A stretch of 64,000 nt of DNA, taken from the NCBI RefSeq assembly GCF_907177275.1, contig NZ_CAJSLV010000125.1, forward strand, positions 1 through 64,000. Reading direction: 5' to 3'. The translations under genes were made by a program, and so were the position numbers. This document shows positions 52,225-60,834 of this stretch, one piece after another. Under the pieces are notes generated by a model, which made no database searches, had not been told where the DNA came from, and saw only the letters and a list, made by a program, of their open reading frames with translations. The DNA is from Actinacidiphila cocklensis (GTDB taxonomy: Bacteria > Actinomycetota > Actinomycetes > Streptomycetales > Streptomycetaceae). Within the stretch, counting starts at the first letter, position 1. Each line of letters starts with the position of its first letter.

Positions 52225-53825
52225 GCACGCGACGCCTTCCACCGGTGGCCCTGACCGTGCCGCGGCTGCTCGCCGCGCGTGCGGACGCCGAGCCCGCGCA
52301 CATCGCCGTGCACCAGGGCGGCGGCACGCTCGACCTGGGCACCTGGCAGGCCAGGACGCAGGCGGTCGCCGCCGGGCTGCGGGCGGCCGGCGTACGCACC
52401 GGCGACCGGGTCGGGCTGCTGTACGGCGCCCGGGACTGGATCGCCTACGTCTGCTCGTACACCGGTGTGCTCGCCGCCGGCGCGGTCGCCGTACCGATGT
52501 CCACCAGGGCCGCGCCCGACGAAGTGGCGTACATGCTGGAGCACAGCGGCGCCACCGCCCTGCTGCACGGGCAGGACGCCGGGCGCTTCGCCGCCCGGGT
52601 CCGGCTGCGCTGGGGTCCCGGCGACGTCGAAGGCCTGCCCGCGGCGGCACCCGTGGACGGGCCGCGGCCCGGCGATCCGGCGCAGATCCTCTACACCTCG
52701 GGGACGACCGGCCGGCCCAAGGGCGTCGTCGCGGCGCACGCCAACCTCACCCACGGCGCCCGGCTGAACCCGCCGCTGCGCACCCTGGCCCACTCCCGGC
52801 AGTTCCTGCACGCCTTCCCGATCGGCACCAACGCCGGGCAGACCATGCTCTTCAACGCGCTCACCGCGCAGGCCGGGATGCTGGTGACCGCGCGGTTCGG
52901 CCCCGAGCACTTCGCCCGGCTGATCGAGCAGCAGGCGGTGGGAAGCGTCTTCGTCGTCCCCGCGATGGCGATCGAACTGCTGGCCTCGGGGGCGCTGGAC
53001 CGCCACGACACCTCCAGCGTCGTGCTGTTCGGCTCGACCGCCGCCGCCCTGCCGCCGACCGTGGCCGCCGGGCTCGCGGCGGCGCTGCCGGCCGCCACGA
53101 TCGTGAACTACTACACCTCGACCGAGGCCGCGCCGACCCAGACCAGCATGATCTTCAGCCCGGAGCGCCCCGCGGCCCTCGGCCTCGCGGTCGCCGGGGG
53201 CGCGCTGCGGGTGTGCGACGAGGCCGGGCTGGCGTGCCCCGCCGGGGTGACCGGCGAGGTGTGGATGCGCAGCGCGGGCGCCCCGCGCTCGTACCTCGAC
53301 GACGACTCCGCCACCTCGCAGGTCTTCAGGGCCGGCTGGACCCGGATGGGCGACATCGGCTACCTCGACGCCGACGGCTACCTCTTCCTCGTCGACCGCG
53401 AGAGCGACGTGATCAAGAGCGGCGCCGACAAGGTCTCCACCATCGCCGTCGAGGCGGCCCTGCACGAGCACCCCGAGATCGTCGAGGCGTCGGTCTTCGG
53501 GCTGCCCGACCCGGTGCTCGGCCTGGCCCCCGCCGCCGCGCTCGTCACCACCCGCGAGCTGCGGCTCGCCGAGGTGCGCCGCTTCCTGGCCACCCGGCTG
53601 GCCGGCCACGAGCAGCCCAGCCGGATCGTCCGCGTCGACGAACTGCCGCGCAACGCGGGCGGCAAGGTCGTCAAGAGCCGGCTGCGGGCGCTCTTCGACC
53701 CCGCGCGGGAGCCCGCGGCTGCATCGGCGGCTTCCCGAACTTCAGCCACGTCCAGCGCTTCAGCCACGTCCAGTGCATCAGCAGCGTCAGGAGAGGAGGC
53801 GGCGAGTCCATGGCCGAAGCAGTGA
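52221..53825 (+). CDS. acyl/aryl-AMP ligase (class I adenylate-forming enzyme)
   Basis: The 534-residue stand-alone ANL enzyme has the P-loop-like ILYTSGTTGRPKG (about 155-167), YYTSTEAAPTQT in place of YGxTE, GDIGYLDADGYLFLVDRESDVIKSG (hinge Asp and Arg) and a C-terminal RNAGGKVVKSRL with the catalytic Lys. It should activate a carboxylic-acid starter and load it on the free carrier protein encoded three genes on. The C-terminus carries a TSSASA tandem repeat (bases about 53736-53790). Its start overlaps the exporter stop; its stop overlaps the next NRPS start by 16 bp. Confidence 0.85.
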   Translation: MSTRRLPPVALTVPRLLAARADAEPAHIAVHQGGGTLDLGTWQARTQAVAAGLRAAGVRTGDRVGLLYGARDWIAYVCSYTGVLAAGAVAVPMSTRAAPDEVAYMLEHSGATALLHGQDAGRFAARVRLRWGPGDVEGLPAAAPVDGPRPGDPAQILYTSGTTGRPKGVVAAHANLTHGARLNPPLRTLAHSRQFLHAFPIGTNAGQTMLFNALTAQAGMLVTARFGPEHFARLIEQQAVGSVFVVPAMAIELLASGALDRHDTSSVVLFGSTAAALPPTVAAGLAAALPAATIVNYYTSTEAAPTQTSMIFSPERPAALGLAVAGGALRVCDEAGLACPAGVTGEVWMRSAGAPRSYLDDDSATSQVFRAGWTRMGDIGYLDADGYLFLVDRESDVIKSGADKVSTIAVEAALHEHPEIVEASVFGLPDPVLGLAPAAALVTTRELRLAEVRRFLATRLAGHEQPSRIVRVDELPRNAGGKVVKSRLRALFDPAREPAAASAASRTSATSSASATSSASAASGEEAASPWPKQ

Positions 53826-56800
53826 CCGGCATCCCGATGACCCCCGCTCAGCAGGGTCTGTGGTTCGCCGAGCGGGCCATCGGGGCCGCGGCGGCGTATC
53901 TGGTGCCCGCGGTGGTGACCGCGCCCGACGCGGTGGAGCCCGCCGCGCTCGACAAGGCGTGGGCCGCGCTGACCGACCGGCACCCGCTGCTCGCCGCGGC
54001 CGTGGCCGAGTCGGCGGGCGAACCGCTGCTCCTCGCCGGCGAGGCGGCCCCGGTCGTCCACCGCGAGGTCGGCGCGGACGAGCTGCGGACCGTCCTGGCC
54101 GCCGAACTCGCCACCGGATTCGACTTCGCCGACTCCGCAGGCCCGGTCGGTCCGTTCGCCCGCTGCACGGCACTGAAGGTCGACGACGGCCGTACGGTCG
54201 TGATGGTCGTCGCGCACCACCTGGTACTCGACGGGCTCGGCCGGGACATGCTCGTCGCCGACCTCGGCGCCGCGGTGGCCGGGCAGCCGCTCGGGCCGGG
54301 ATCGCTGGACCGCTTCGCCGGGTTCGCGCGGGCGCAGGCCGAGCGCGTCGCCGCGGTCCTGCCGGCGGCCCGCGAGTTCTGGGCCGCCCGGCCCACCCCG
54401 CCCGCCGAGGTGCTGCTGCCCGGGCTCGCGGCCACGCCCACCGCCGCCGAGGACGCCACCCACATCGACCTCGCCTGGGACGCGGAGCTGGACGCCGCCC
54501 TGACCGCGGGCGCGGCGGCGCTCGGGGCGACCCGGTTCGAGGTGCTGCTCGCGGGCGTGCACGCGCTGCTCGCCCGGTACGGCAACACCGCGGGCTCGGT
54601 CGCCGTGGACGTCTCCACCCGGCGCCCGGAGACGGCGGGCGAGATGGGCATGTGGGTCAACGAGCTGCCCGTCACGCTCGGCGCCGACCTGGAGCGGCCG
54701 TTCGGCCGGCTGGTGCGCGACGTGCGGGCCGAGGCCCGCGAGGTCTACGGCCACCGCGAGGTGCCGTTCGGCCGGGCCGTGGCAGGGCTGCCGCCCCGCC
54801 TGGCCATGGCGCCCGTCTCGACCAGCTACATACGGCTCCGCACCGACTCGCCTGGCCAGGACGCGTCCCCGGTCGAGCGGCTGTTCGCCACCGCGACCGT
54901 CCGCGCCGCGATGCACCTGCACTTCATCGACACCCCCGACGGGCTGACCGGGCGCGTCCACGTACCGACCCGGCTGCTGCCGGCCGCCGACGCCGAGCGG
55001 GTCATCGGGCACCTGCGCACCCTGCTCGCCGCCGGTCTCGCCGAGCCCGACCGGCCGCTCGGCGACCTGGACCTGCTGCTGCCCGCGGAGCTGGCACTGC
55101 TCGAACGGATCAACGACACCGCACGGCCGCGCCCCGCCACCACCGTGCTCGACCTGGTCAGGGCGGCCGCCTACGCCGCCCCCGACGCGGTCGCGGTGTC
55201 CGGCGACGGCGGCAGCCGCACGTACCGCGACCTGGTCGCCGCCGCACACCGGATCGGCCACGGGCTGCGGCGGCGCGGCGTCGGCTCCGGCGACGTCGTG
55301 GGGCTCTGCGCCCACCGGAACGTCGAACTCGTCGCAGGCCTGCTCGGCGTTCTCGCCGCCGGCGCCGCCTACCTGCCGCTGGACCCGACAGCCCCGGCGG
55401 CGCGGCTCGGATTCATCGCCGCCGATGCCGGGACCAAGCTGGTACTCGGCCACGCCGAGGCCATGGCCGGGCTCGGCGAGCAGTCCGTCGAGCTGCTGGC
55501 ACTCGACGGTCTGGCCGCCTTCGCCGCCGAGCCCGAGACGCCGCCCGCCGCCACCGACCCGGACGGCCTCGCGTACGTCATCTACACCTCGGGCTCCACC
55601 GGCCGCCCCAAGGGCGTCGAGGTCGGCCACGCCGCGCTGGCCAACATCGTCGCCGCCATCGGCGAGCTGGTCGGCTCCGACCCCGCCGACCGCTGGCTCA
55701 ACCTGACCACCCTGTCCTTCGACATCAGCGGCCTCGAACTGTTCGCGCCGCTCACCACCGGCGGCCGGGTCGTGGTCGCCGCCGACGCGGCCGTACGCGA
55801 GGGCGCCGCGCTGGCCCGGCTCGTCGCCGACGCCGGGATCACCCACGTCCAGGCCACCCCGTCCAGCTGGCAGCTGCTGCTCGACGCCGGGTGGACCGGC
55901 GCCCCCGTCACCGCGCTGTGCGGCGGCGAGGCGCTGCCGCTCCCGCTGGCGCGGCGGCTGCGCCCGCTCGTCGACCGCATGGTCAACGTCTACGGGCCGA
56001 CCGAGACCACCGTCTGGTCCACCGCGGCCGAGATCCCGGCCGACCCGGACCGGGTGACCATCGGGGGTCCGCTCGCCAACACCACGCTGCAGGTCCTGGA
56101 CGCCCGGCTGCGCCCGGTTCCGGCCGGGGTACCGGGGGAGCTGTGCATCGGCGGCGCCGGGCTGGCCCGCGGCTACCGGGGGCGGCCGGAACTGACCGCC
56201 GAGCGCTTCGTGACCGACCCGGCCGGCCGGCGCCTCTACCGCAGCGGCGACCTGGTGCGGCTGGGCGCCGACGGGCAGTTCGACTTCCTCGGCAGGGCCG
56301 ACGACCAGATCAAGCTGCGCGGGCACCGGATCGAGCTGGGCGAGATCGAGCGGACGCTGCTGGATGCGCCCGGCGTCGCGCAGGCGGCGGTGGCGGTACG
56401 GGACGGGGAGCTGGCGGCGTATCTCGTCGCCACGGTTGGGGCGGACGCCTCCGGCGACGTCGCGGCGGTACGGGCCTACGTCGCCGACCGCCTGCCGCGG
56501 TACATGATCCCGCGGGACTTCCGCCTGCTGGACGAGCTGCCCCGCACCTTCAACGGCAAGCTCGACCGGGCCGCCCTGCCCGCGCCGGGCGCCGCTGCCG
56601 AGCCGGGCGTCGTTGCCGCGCCAGGTGCCGCCGTCGAGGGTGGCGGCCCGGCGGCCGGGGAGGACGCGGACCTGACCGCTGTCGTGACCGGCATCTGGGC
56701 GGAAGTGCTGCGGGTGGACGACTTCGCCCCCGGCGTCACCCTCTTCGACCTCGGCGGGCACTCGTTGACGATCATGCAGATCATCGCCCGCATCCGGGAG

Positions 56801-56902
56801 CGCCTGGGCGTCGAGGTGCCCTTCGACGCCTTCTTCGACACCCCGACCATCGACGGGGTGGTCAGCGCCGTCGACGAACTGCGACAGGAGGAGCCCGAGT
56901 GA
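53810..56902 (+). CDS. NRPS module C-A(Gly)-PCP
   Basis: The 1030-residue module has a condensation domain (HHLVLDG, H136-H137, D141), an adenylation domain (A3 YTSGSTGRPKG near 592, FDISGLELF, NVYGPTETT, YRSGD, NGKLD) and a carrier domain (LGGHS, Ser985). The code read by eye, DILQLGVVWK, is close to the glycine code DILQLGLIWK. A Gly/Ala/Pro linker precedes the carrier domain. ATG 53810 lies behind an unusually strong SD (AGGAGAGGAGG) inside the end of the ligase gene, suggesting high expression. Its C domain may accept the ligase/ACP-bound acyl starter. Confidence 0.88.
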   Translation: MAEAVTGIPMTPAQQGLWFAERAIGAAAAYLVPAVVTAPDAVEPAALDKAWAALTDRHPLLAAAVAESAGEPLLLAGEAAPVVHREVGADELRTVLAAELATGFDFADSAGPVGPFARCTALKVDDGRTVVMVVAHHLVLDGLGRDMLVADLGAAVAGQPLGPGSLDRFAGFARAQAERVAAVLPAAREFWAARPTPPAEVLLPGLAATPTAAEDATHIDLAWDAELDAALTAGAAALGATRFEVLLAGVHALLARYGNTAGSVAVDVSTRRPETAGEMGMWVNELPVTLGADLERPFGRLVRDVRAEAREVYGHREVPFGRAVAGLPPRLAMAPVSTSYIRLRTDSPGQDASPVERLFATATVRAAMHLHFIDTPDGLTGRVHVPTRLLPAADAERVIGHLRTLLAAGLAEPDRPLGDLDLLLPAELALLERINDTARPRPATTVLDLVRAAAYAAPDAVAVSGDGGSRTYRDLVAAAHRIGHGLRRRGVGSGDVVGLCAHRNVELVAGLLGVLAAGAAYLPLDPTAPAARLGFIAADAGTKLVLGHAEAMAGLGEQSVELLALDGLAAFAAEPETPPAATDPDGLAYVIYTSGSTGRPKGVEVGHAALANIVAAIGELVGSDPADRWLNLTTLSFDISGLELFAPLTTGGRVVVAADAAVREGAALARLVADAGITHVQATPSSWQLLLDAGWTGAPVTALCGGEALPLPLARRLRPLVDRMVNVYGPTETTVWSTAAEIPADPDRVTIGGPLANTTLQVLDARLRPVPAGVPGELCIGGAGLARGYRGRPELTAERFVTDPAGRRLYRSGDLVRLGADGQFDFLGRADDQIKLRGHRIELGEIERTLLDAPGVAQAAVAVRDGELAAYLVATVGADASGDVAAVRAYVADRLPRYMIPRDFRLLDELPRTFNGKLDRAALPAPGAAAEPGVVAAPGAAVEGGGPAAGEDADLTAVVTGIWAEVLRVDDFAPGVTLFDLGGHSLTIMQIIARIRERLGVEVPFDAFFDTPTIDGVVSAVDELRQEEPE

Positions 56903-57186
56903 CCGCCCAGGAACTGCACTCGCAACCGCACCCCGAACTCCACCGTGAGCTGGCCGAGCTGGTCGTCGAGGCCAGCGACGGCCAGATCAGCGCCGCGGAG
57001 GCGTTGGCGGAGGAGCCCGAGCCGCTCGGGCTGCTCGGCCTGACGTCGCTGGGCTTCGTCCGGCTGATCCAGGCCGTCGAGAGCCGCTACGGGGTCGTCG
57101 TCGAGATGGACGACGACCTGTCCGCCCTGGACACGGTGCCCGCGCTGGCGGACTACCTGCGCGAGCGCGGCGCGGGCGGCGCCTGA
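56899..57186 (+). CDS. free-standing acyl/peptidyl carrier protein
   Basis: The 95-residue acidic four-helix protein has the phosphopantetheine site LGLTSLGFVRL (Ser of TSL) and DDDLSALDTVPALADYL. The GTG start overlaps the NRPS stop (GTGA), with GGAGG upstream. Such ACPs take the acid activated by a partner AMP ligase, here most likely the gene at 52221. Confidence 0.85.
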   Translation: MTAQELHSQPHPELHRELAELVVEASDGQISAAEALAEEPEPLGLLGLTSLGFVRLIQAVESRYGVVVEMDDDLSALDTVPALADYLRERGAGGA

Positions 57187-57253
57187 ACCGTCCGGCCCGC
57201 CTGATCCGTTCGACCTGTCCGACCATCGTTCTGACCGACCGAAGAGGCATCCA

Positions 57254-58600
57254 GTGAAGGAAATCGTTGACGCCATCACCTCCGGTCAGGCGACTGCCGG
57301 AGACTTCGCCGCGCTCCGCCTGCCGGAGAGCTACCGGGCGGCGACGCTGCACAAGAGCGAAGCCGACATGTTCGAGGGAATGGCGTCGGTCGACAAGGAC
57401 CCGCGCAAGTCGATCCACCTGGACGAGGTGGCGGTGCCGGCGTTGGGTCCTGGTGAGGCGCTCGTCGCGGTCATGGCGTCCTCGGTGAACTACAACACCG
57501 TGTGGTCCTCGATCTTCGAGCCGGTGCCGACCTTCGCCTTCCTGGAGCGCTACGGCCGCCGGTCGCCGCTGGGCAAGCGGCACGACCTGCCGTACCACGT
57601 CATCGGCTCCGACCTCGCGGGCGTCGTGCTGCGCACCGGCCCGGGCGTCAGCGCGTGGCGGCCGGGGGAGGAAGTGGTCGCTCACTGCCTTTCGGTCGAG
57701 CTGGAGTCGAGTGACGGGCACAACGACACGATGCTCGACCCTGAGCAGCGGATCTGGGGCTTCGAGACCAACTTCGGCGGGCTGGCGGAGATCGCGCTGG
57801 TCAAGTCCAACCAGCTGATGCCGAAGGCCAGGCATCTGTCCTGGGAGGAGGCTGCCGCCCCCGGGCTGGTGAATTCGACCGCGTACCGGCAGTTGGTGTC
57901 GCGCAACGGTGCGGGGATGAAGCAGGGCGACAACGTGCTGATCTGGGGCGCGAGCGGCGGTCTGGGCTCGTACGCCACGCAGTTCGCGCTGGCCGGCGGT
58001 GCGACGCCGATCTGCGTGGTCTCCAGCCCGGAGAAGGCGGAGATCTGCCGCCGGATGGGCGCGGAGGCGGTCATCGACCGCAACGCCGAGGGCTACCGGT
58101 TCTGGCGTGACGAGCACACCCAGGACCCGCGGGAGTGGAAGCGCTTCGGCGGCCGCATCCGGGAGCTGACCGGCGGCGAGGACGTCGACATCGTCTTCGA
58201 GCACCCCGGCCGCGAGACCTTCGGCGCCTCGGTCTACGTCACCCGCAAGGGCGGCACCATCGTCACCTGCGCGTCCACCAGCGGCTATACCCACGAGTAC
58301 GACAACCGCTACCTGTGGATGAGCCTGAAGCGCATCATCGGCACCCATTTCGCCAACTACCGTGAGTCATGGGAGGCCAACCGGCTGGTCACCAAGGGGC
58401 GGATCCACCCGACGCTGTCGCGGGTCTACCCGCTGGAGGAGACCGGCCGTGCCGCGTCCGACGTCCACCGCAACCTCCACCACGGCAAGGTCGGCGTGCT
58501 GTGCCTGGCCCCCGAGGAGGGCCTCGGCGTCCGCGACGAGCAGCTGCGCGCCGAGCACGCCGAGGCCATCAACCGCTTCCGCGTCCCCGCCGCCGTCTGA
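57254..58600 (+). CDS. ccr: crotonyl-CoA carboxylase/reductase
   Basis: The 448-residue medium-chain dehydrogenase-like enzyme has YNTVWSSIFEPVP, DLPYHVIGSDLAGVV, WGFETNFGGLAEIALVKSNQL (the Phe-Glu pair of the CO2 pocket), NVLIWGASGGLGSYATQFAL (NADPH-binding) and GTHFANYRESWEANRL. It reductively carboxylates enoyl-CoAs to alkylmalonyl-CoAs, usually polyketide extenders. The GTG start has GAAGAGG 6 nt upstream. It follows the ACP gene by 67 bp and ends at a strong hairpin, so it is probably the last gene of the operon. No polyketide synthase is seen in the window. Confidence 0.9.
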   Translation: MKEIVDAITSGQATAGDFAALRLPESYRAATLHKSEADMFEGMASVDKDPRKSIHLDEVAVPALGPGEALVAVMASSVNYNTVWSSIFEPVPTFAFLERYGRRSPLGKRHDLPYHVIGSDLAGVVLRTGPGVSAWRPGEEVVAHCLSVELESSDGHNDTMLDPEQRIWGFETNFGGLAEIALVKSNQLMPKARHLSWEEAAAPGLVNSTAYRQLVSRNGAGMKQGDNVLIWGASGGLGSYATQFALAGGATPICVVSSPEKAEICRRMGAEAVIDRNAEGYRFWRDEHTQDPREWKRFGGRIRELTGGEDVDIVFEHPGRETFGASVYVTRKGGTIVTCASTSGYTHEYDNRYLWMSLKRIIGTHFANYRESWEANRLVTKGRIHPTLSRVYPLEETGRAASDVHRNLHHGKVGVLCLAPEEGLGVRDEQLRAEHAEAINRFRVPAAV

Positions 58601-58614
58601 CCGCCCGGCCTGCC

Positions 58615-58644
58615 TTCCCGCCCCCTGTGGAAGGGGGGCGGGAA
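58615..58644 (+). terminator. hairpin terminator after the ccr gene
   Basis: An 11-bp perfect stem (58615-58625/58634-58644, 8-nt loop) starts 15 bp after the ccr stop codon. It marks the likely end of the operon. Confidence 0.8.
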
Positions 58645-58670
58645 TAGTCGCGGGGGGCCTTTCGTTCGGG

Positions 58671-58693
58671 TGGTTGAACAATCAACCAATTGG
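58671..58693. promoter_or_regulatory. palindromic operator in front of the LLM monooxygenase gene
   Basis: TGGTTGA-acaa-TCAACCA (58671-58688) is an 18-bp inverted repeat; it overlaps a second palindrome CCAATTGG (58686-58693). It ends 13 bp before the start codon. Its TTGA/TCAA half-sites resemble the site in the marR promoter at 63855-63866. Confidence 0.65.
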
Positions 58694-58705
58694 ACGGTGG
58701 GTGAG

Positions 58706-59797
58706 ATGCAGTTCGGGATCTTCACAGTCGGCGACGTCACCACGGACCCGACGAACGGACGCACGCCGAGCGAGCACGAGCGGATCAAGGCGATGGTCAC
58801 CATCGCGCAGAAGGTCGAGGAGGTCGGGCTCGACGTCTTCGCCACCGGTGAGCACCACAACCCGCCGTTCGTGCCGTCGTCGCCCACCACCATGCTCGGC
58901 TACGTCGCCGCGCGCACCGACCGGCTGATCCTCTCGACGTCCACCACGCTGATCACCACGAACGACCCGGTGAAGATCGCCGAGGACTTCGCGATGCTCC
59001 AGCACCTGGCGGACGGCCGCGTCGACCTGATGATGGGCCGCGGCAACACCGGCCCGGTCTACCCGTGGTTCGGCAAGGACATTCGGCAGGGCATACCGCT
59101 GGCCGTGGAGAACTACGCCCTGCTGCACAAGCTGTGGCGGGAGGACACCGTCGACTGGGCCGGCAAGTTCCGCACGCCGTTGCAGTCCTTCACCTCCACC
59201 CCGCGCCCGCTGGACGGGGTGCCGCCCTTCGTCTGGCACGGCTCGATCCGCAGCCCCGAGATCGCGGAACAGGCCGCGTACTACGGCGACGGCTTCTTCG
59301 CCAACAACATCTTCTGGCCCAAGGAGCACTTCAAGAAGCTCATCGAGTTGTACCGCGAACGCTTTGCGTACTACGGGCACGGCACGCCCGAGCAGGCGAT
59401 CGTCGGACTGGGTGGTCAGGTGTTCATGCGAAAGAACTCGCAGGACGCGGTACGCGAGTTCCGGCCGTACTTCGACAACGCGCCGGTATATGGGCACGGC
59501 CCGTCCCTTGAGGACTTCACCGAGCAGACGCCGCTGACCGTCGGGTCGCCGCAGGAGGTCATCGACAAGACGCTGGCCTTCCGCGAGACCTTCGGCGACT
59601 ACCAGCGGCAGCTGTTCCTGATGGACCACGCGGGGCTGCCGCTGCGCACGGTGCTCGAACAGCTCGACCTGCTCGGCGAGGAGGTCGTCCCCGTCCTGCG
59701 CCGCGAGTTCGCCAAGGGGCGCCCGGCCGACGTGCCGGACGGTCCCACCCACCAGTCCCTGCTCGCCCGCCGCGACACGAAGGAGGTCGACGTATGA
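58706..59797 (+). CDS. luciferase-like flavin-dependent monooxygenase (LLM, CE1758 type)
   Basis: The 363-residue TIM-barrel flavoprotein has MQFGIFTVGDVTTDPTNGRT, VFATGEHHNPPFVPSSP, RLILSTSTTLITTNDPVKIAEDFAMLQHLADGR-type features and GRGNTGPVYPWFG, as in bacterial luciferase-like oxidoreductases. ATG 58706 (GGTGAG upstream) is preferred over GTG 58670, which lies within the palindromic operator. It is co-translated with an FMN reductase, forming the two-component 'LLM duo'. Whether it acts on the NRPS product is open, because a terminator separates it from the operon. Confidence 0.88.
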   Translation: MQFGIFTVGDVTTDPTNGRTPSEHERIKAMVTIAQKVEEVGLDVFATGEHHNPPFVPSSPTTMLGYVAARTDRLILSTSTTLITTNDPVKIAEDFAMLQHLADGRVDLMMGRGNTGPVYPWFGKDIRQGIPLAVENYALLHKLWREDTVDWAGKFRTPLQSFTSTPRPLDGVPPFVWHGSIRSPEIAEQAAYYGDGFFANNIFWPKEHFKKLIELYRERFAYYGHGTPEQAIVGLGGQVFMRKNSQDAVREFRPYFDNAPVYGHGPSLEDFTEQTPLTVGSPQEVIDKTLAFRETFGDYQRQLFLMDHAGLPLRTVLEQLDLLGEEVVPVLRREFAKGRPADVPDGPTHQSLLARRDTKEVDV

Positions 59798-60444
59798 CCA
59801 GGCGCATCGTCGTCATCACCGCAGGACTCGGCCGCCCGTCCTCGACGCGGCTGCTCGCCGACCGGCTGGCGGCCGCCGTGCGGCGGGACGTCACCGACGG
59901 CAATGTCGACAATCCGGGCGGTGACGGCGAGGTCGAGGTGCAGGTCGTCGAGCTGCGCGACCTCGCCAACGAGATCGCGCAGAACATGGTCACCGGCTTT
60001 CCCGGCCCGCAGCTGCGCGACGCCGTCGACGCCGCCACCTCCGCCGACGGCCTGATCGCGGTCACCCCGGTCTTCACCGGCTCCTACAGCGGCCTGTTCA
60101 AGTCGTTCTTCGACGTGATCGACAAGGACGCGCTGGCCGGCACCCCGGTCCTGATCGCGGCGACGGGCGGCACCGCCCGCCACTCCCTGGTCCTGGAACA
60201 CGCCATGCGCCCGCTCTTCAGCTACCTCAGGGCGGTCGTGGTGCCGACGGCGGTGTACGCGGCCACCGAGGACTGGGGCGCCGCGGGCGACGACTCCCTG
60301 GCGCTGCGCATCGACCGCGCGGCCGCCGAACTCACCGCCCAGGTCACCGCCCGCCCGGTGCCACGGGGCGGGACTGGTGCTGAGGCCGGGGAGACGTTCG
60401 TTCCGTTCGACCAGCAGCTCGCCGCCCTGGCCCCGGAAGGGTGA
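59794..60444 (+). CDS. NAD(P)H-dependent FMN reductase (CE1759 type)
   Basis: The 216-residue flavodoxin-like reductase has RIVVITAGLGRPSSTRLLADRLA (phosphate loop) and AVTPVFTGSYSGLFKSFFDVID (flavin-binding). It supplies reduced FMN to the LLM monooxygenase whose stop overlaps its ATG (ATGA). Pairing with an LLM protein is the known context of this family. Confidence 0.9.
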   Translation: MTRRIVVITAGLGRPSSTRLLADRLAAAVRRDVTDGNVDNPGGDGEVEVQVVELRDLANEIAQNMVTGFPGPQLRDAVDAATSADGLIAVTPVFTGSYSGLFKSFFDVIDKDALAGTPVLIAATGGTARHSLVLEHAMRPLFSYLRAVVVPTAVYAATEDWGAAGDDSLALRIDRAAAELTAQVTARPVPRGGTGAEAGETFVPFDQQLAALAPEG

Positions 60445-60834
60445 CCTGCTCGGACACCGCTCCGCGGAAGTCACCCTCGCGGCGTCCGGTTGACGCCGGA
60501 CGCCGGCGAACTCGCCGACGCCGCCCGGGTGAGCGCGGACTACACCGGTTGACGCCGGTCCGCCCATCGGGTCACGCCGAACGGGTGAGGGTGCGTTAGC
60601 TGTTTCGACACCGCGGTTAGTGATCGTTGTGCAGGTGCAGCACCACACTCCGTGGCCGTCATCGCCACCAGGGACGGTCGTCCGATGGCGGTCGCGGTGG
60701 ATTCCCGCCCCGCCCTGCCCGGCACCGCCGCCCTCCCCACGGGGGCCGCGGCGTCCCACATGGCGAGGGCGCTGAGCTGGGCCTAGCGTGGAAATTCCGG
60801 GGGGACGCGCGCAAGCGCAAAGGAGATCCACGCC
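60445..60834. other. intergenic with two related hairpins; promoter region of the MFS gene
   Basis: The 14-bp sequence CCGGTTGACGCCGG occurs twice (60486-60499 and 60545-60558), each time as the core of a hairpin: a 10-bp stem at 60480-60505 and a 5-bp stem at 60544-60559. The first is well placed to terminate the FMN reductase transcript. A TAGCGT -10-like box at about 60784-60789 may drive the MFS gene. No gene is supported. Confidence 0.5.

Noticed and set aside
57254-58600. CCR as evidence that this is a polyketide cluster
   Set aside because: No ketosynthase or acyltransferase was found in the window; the CCR may serve a distant PKS or a non-PKS role, so no polyketide was claimed.
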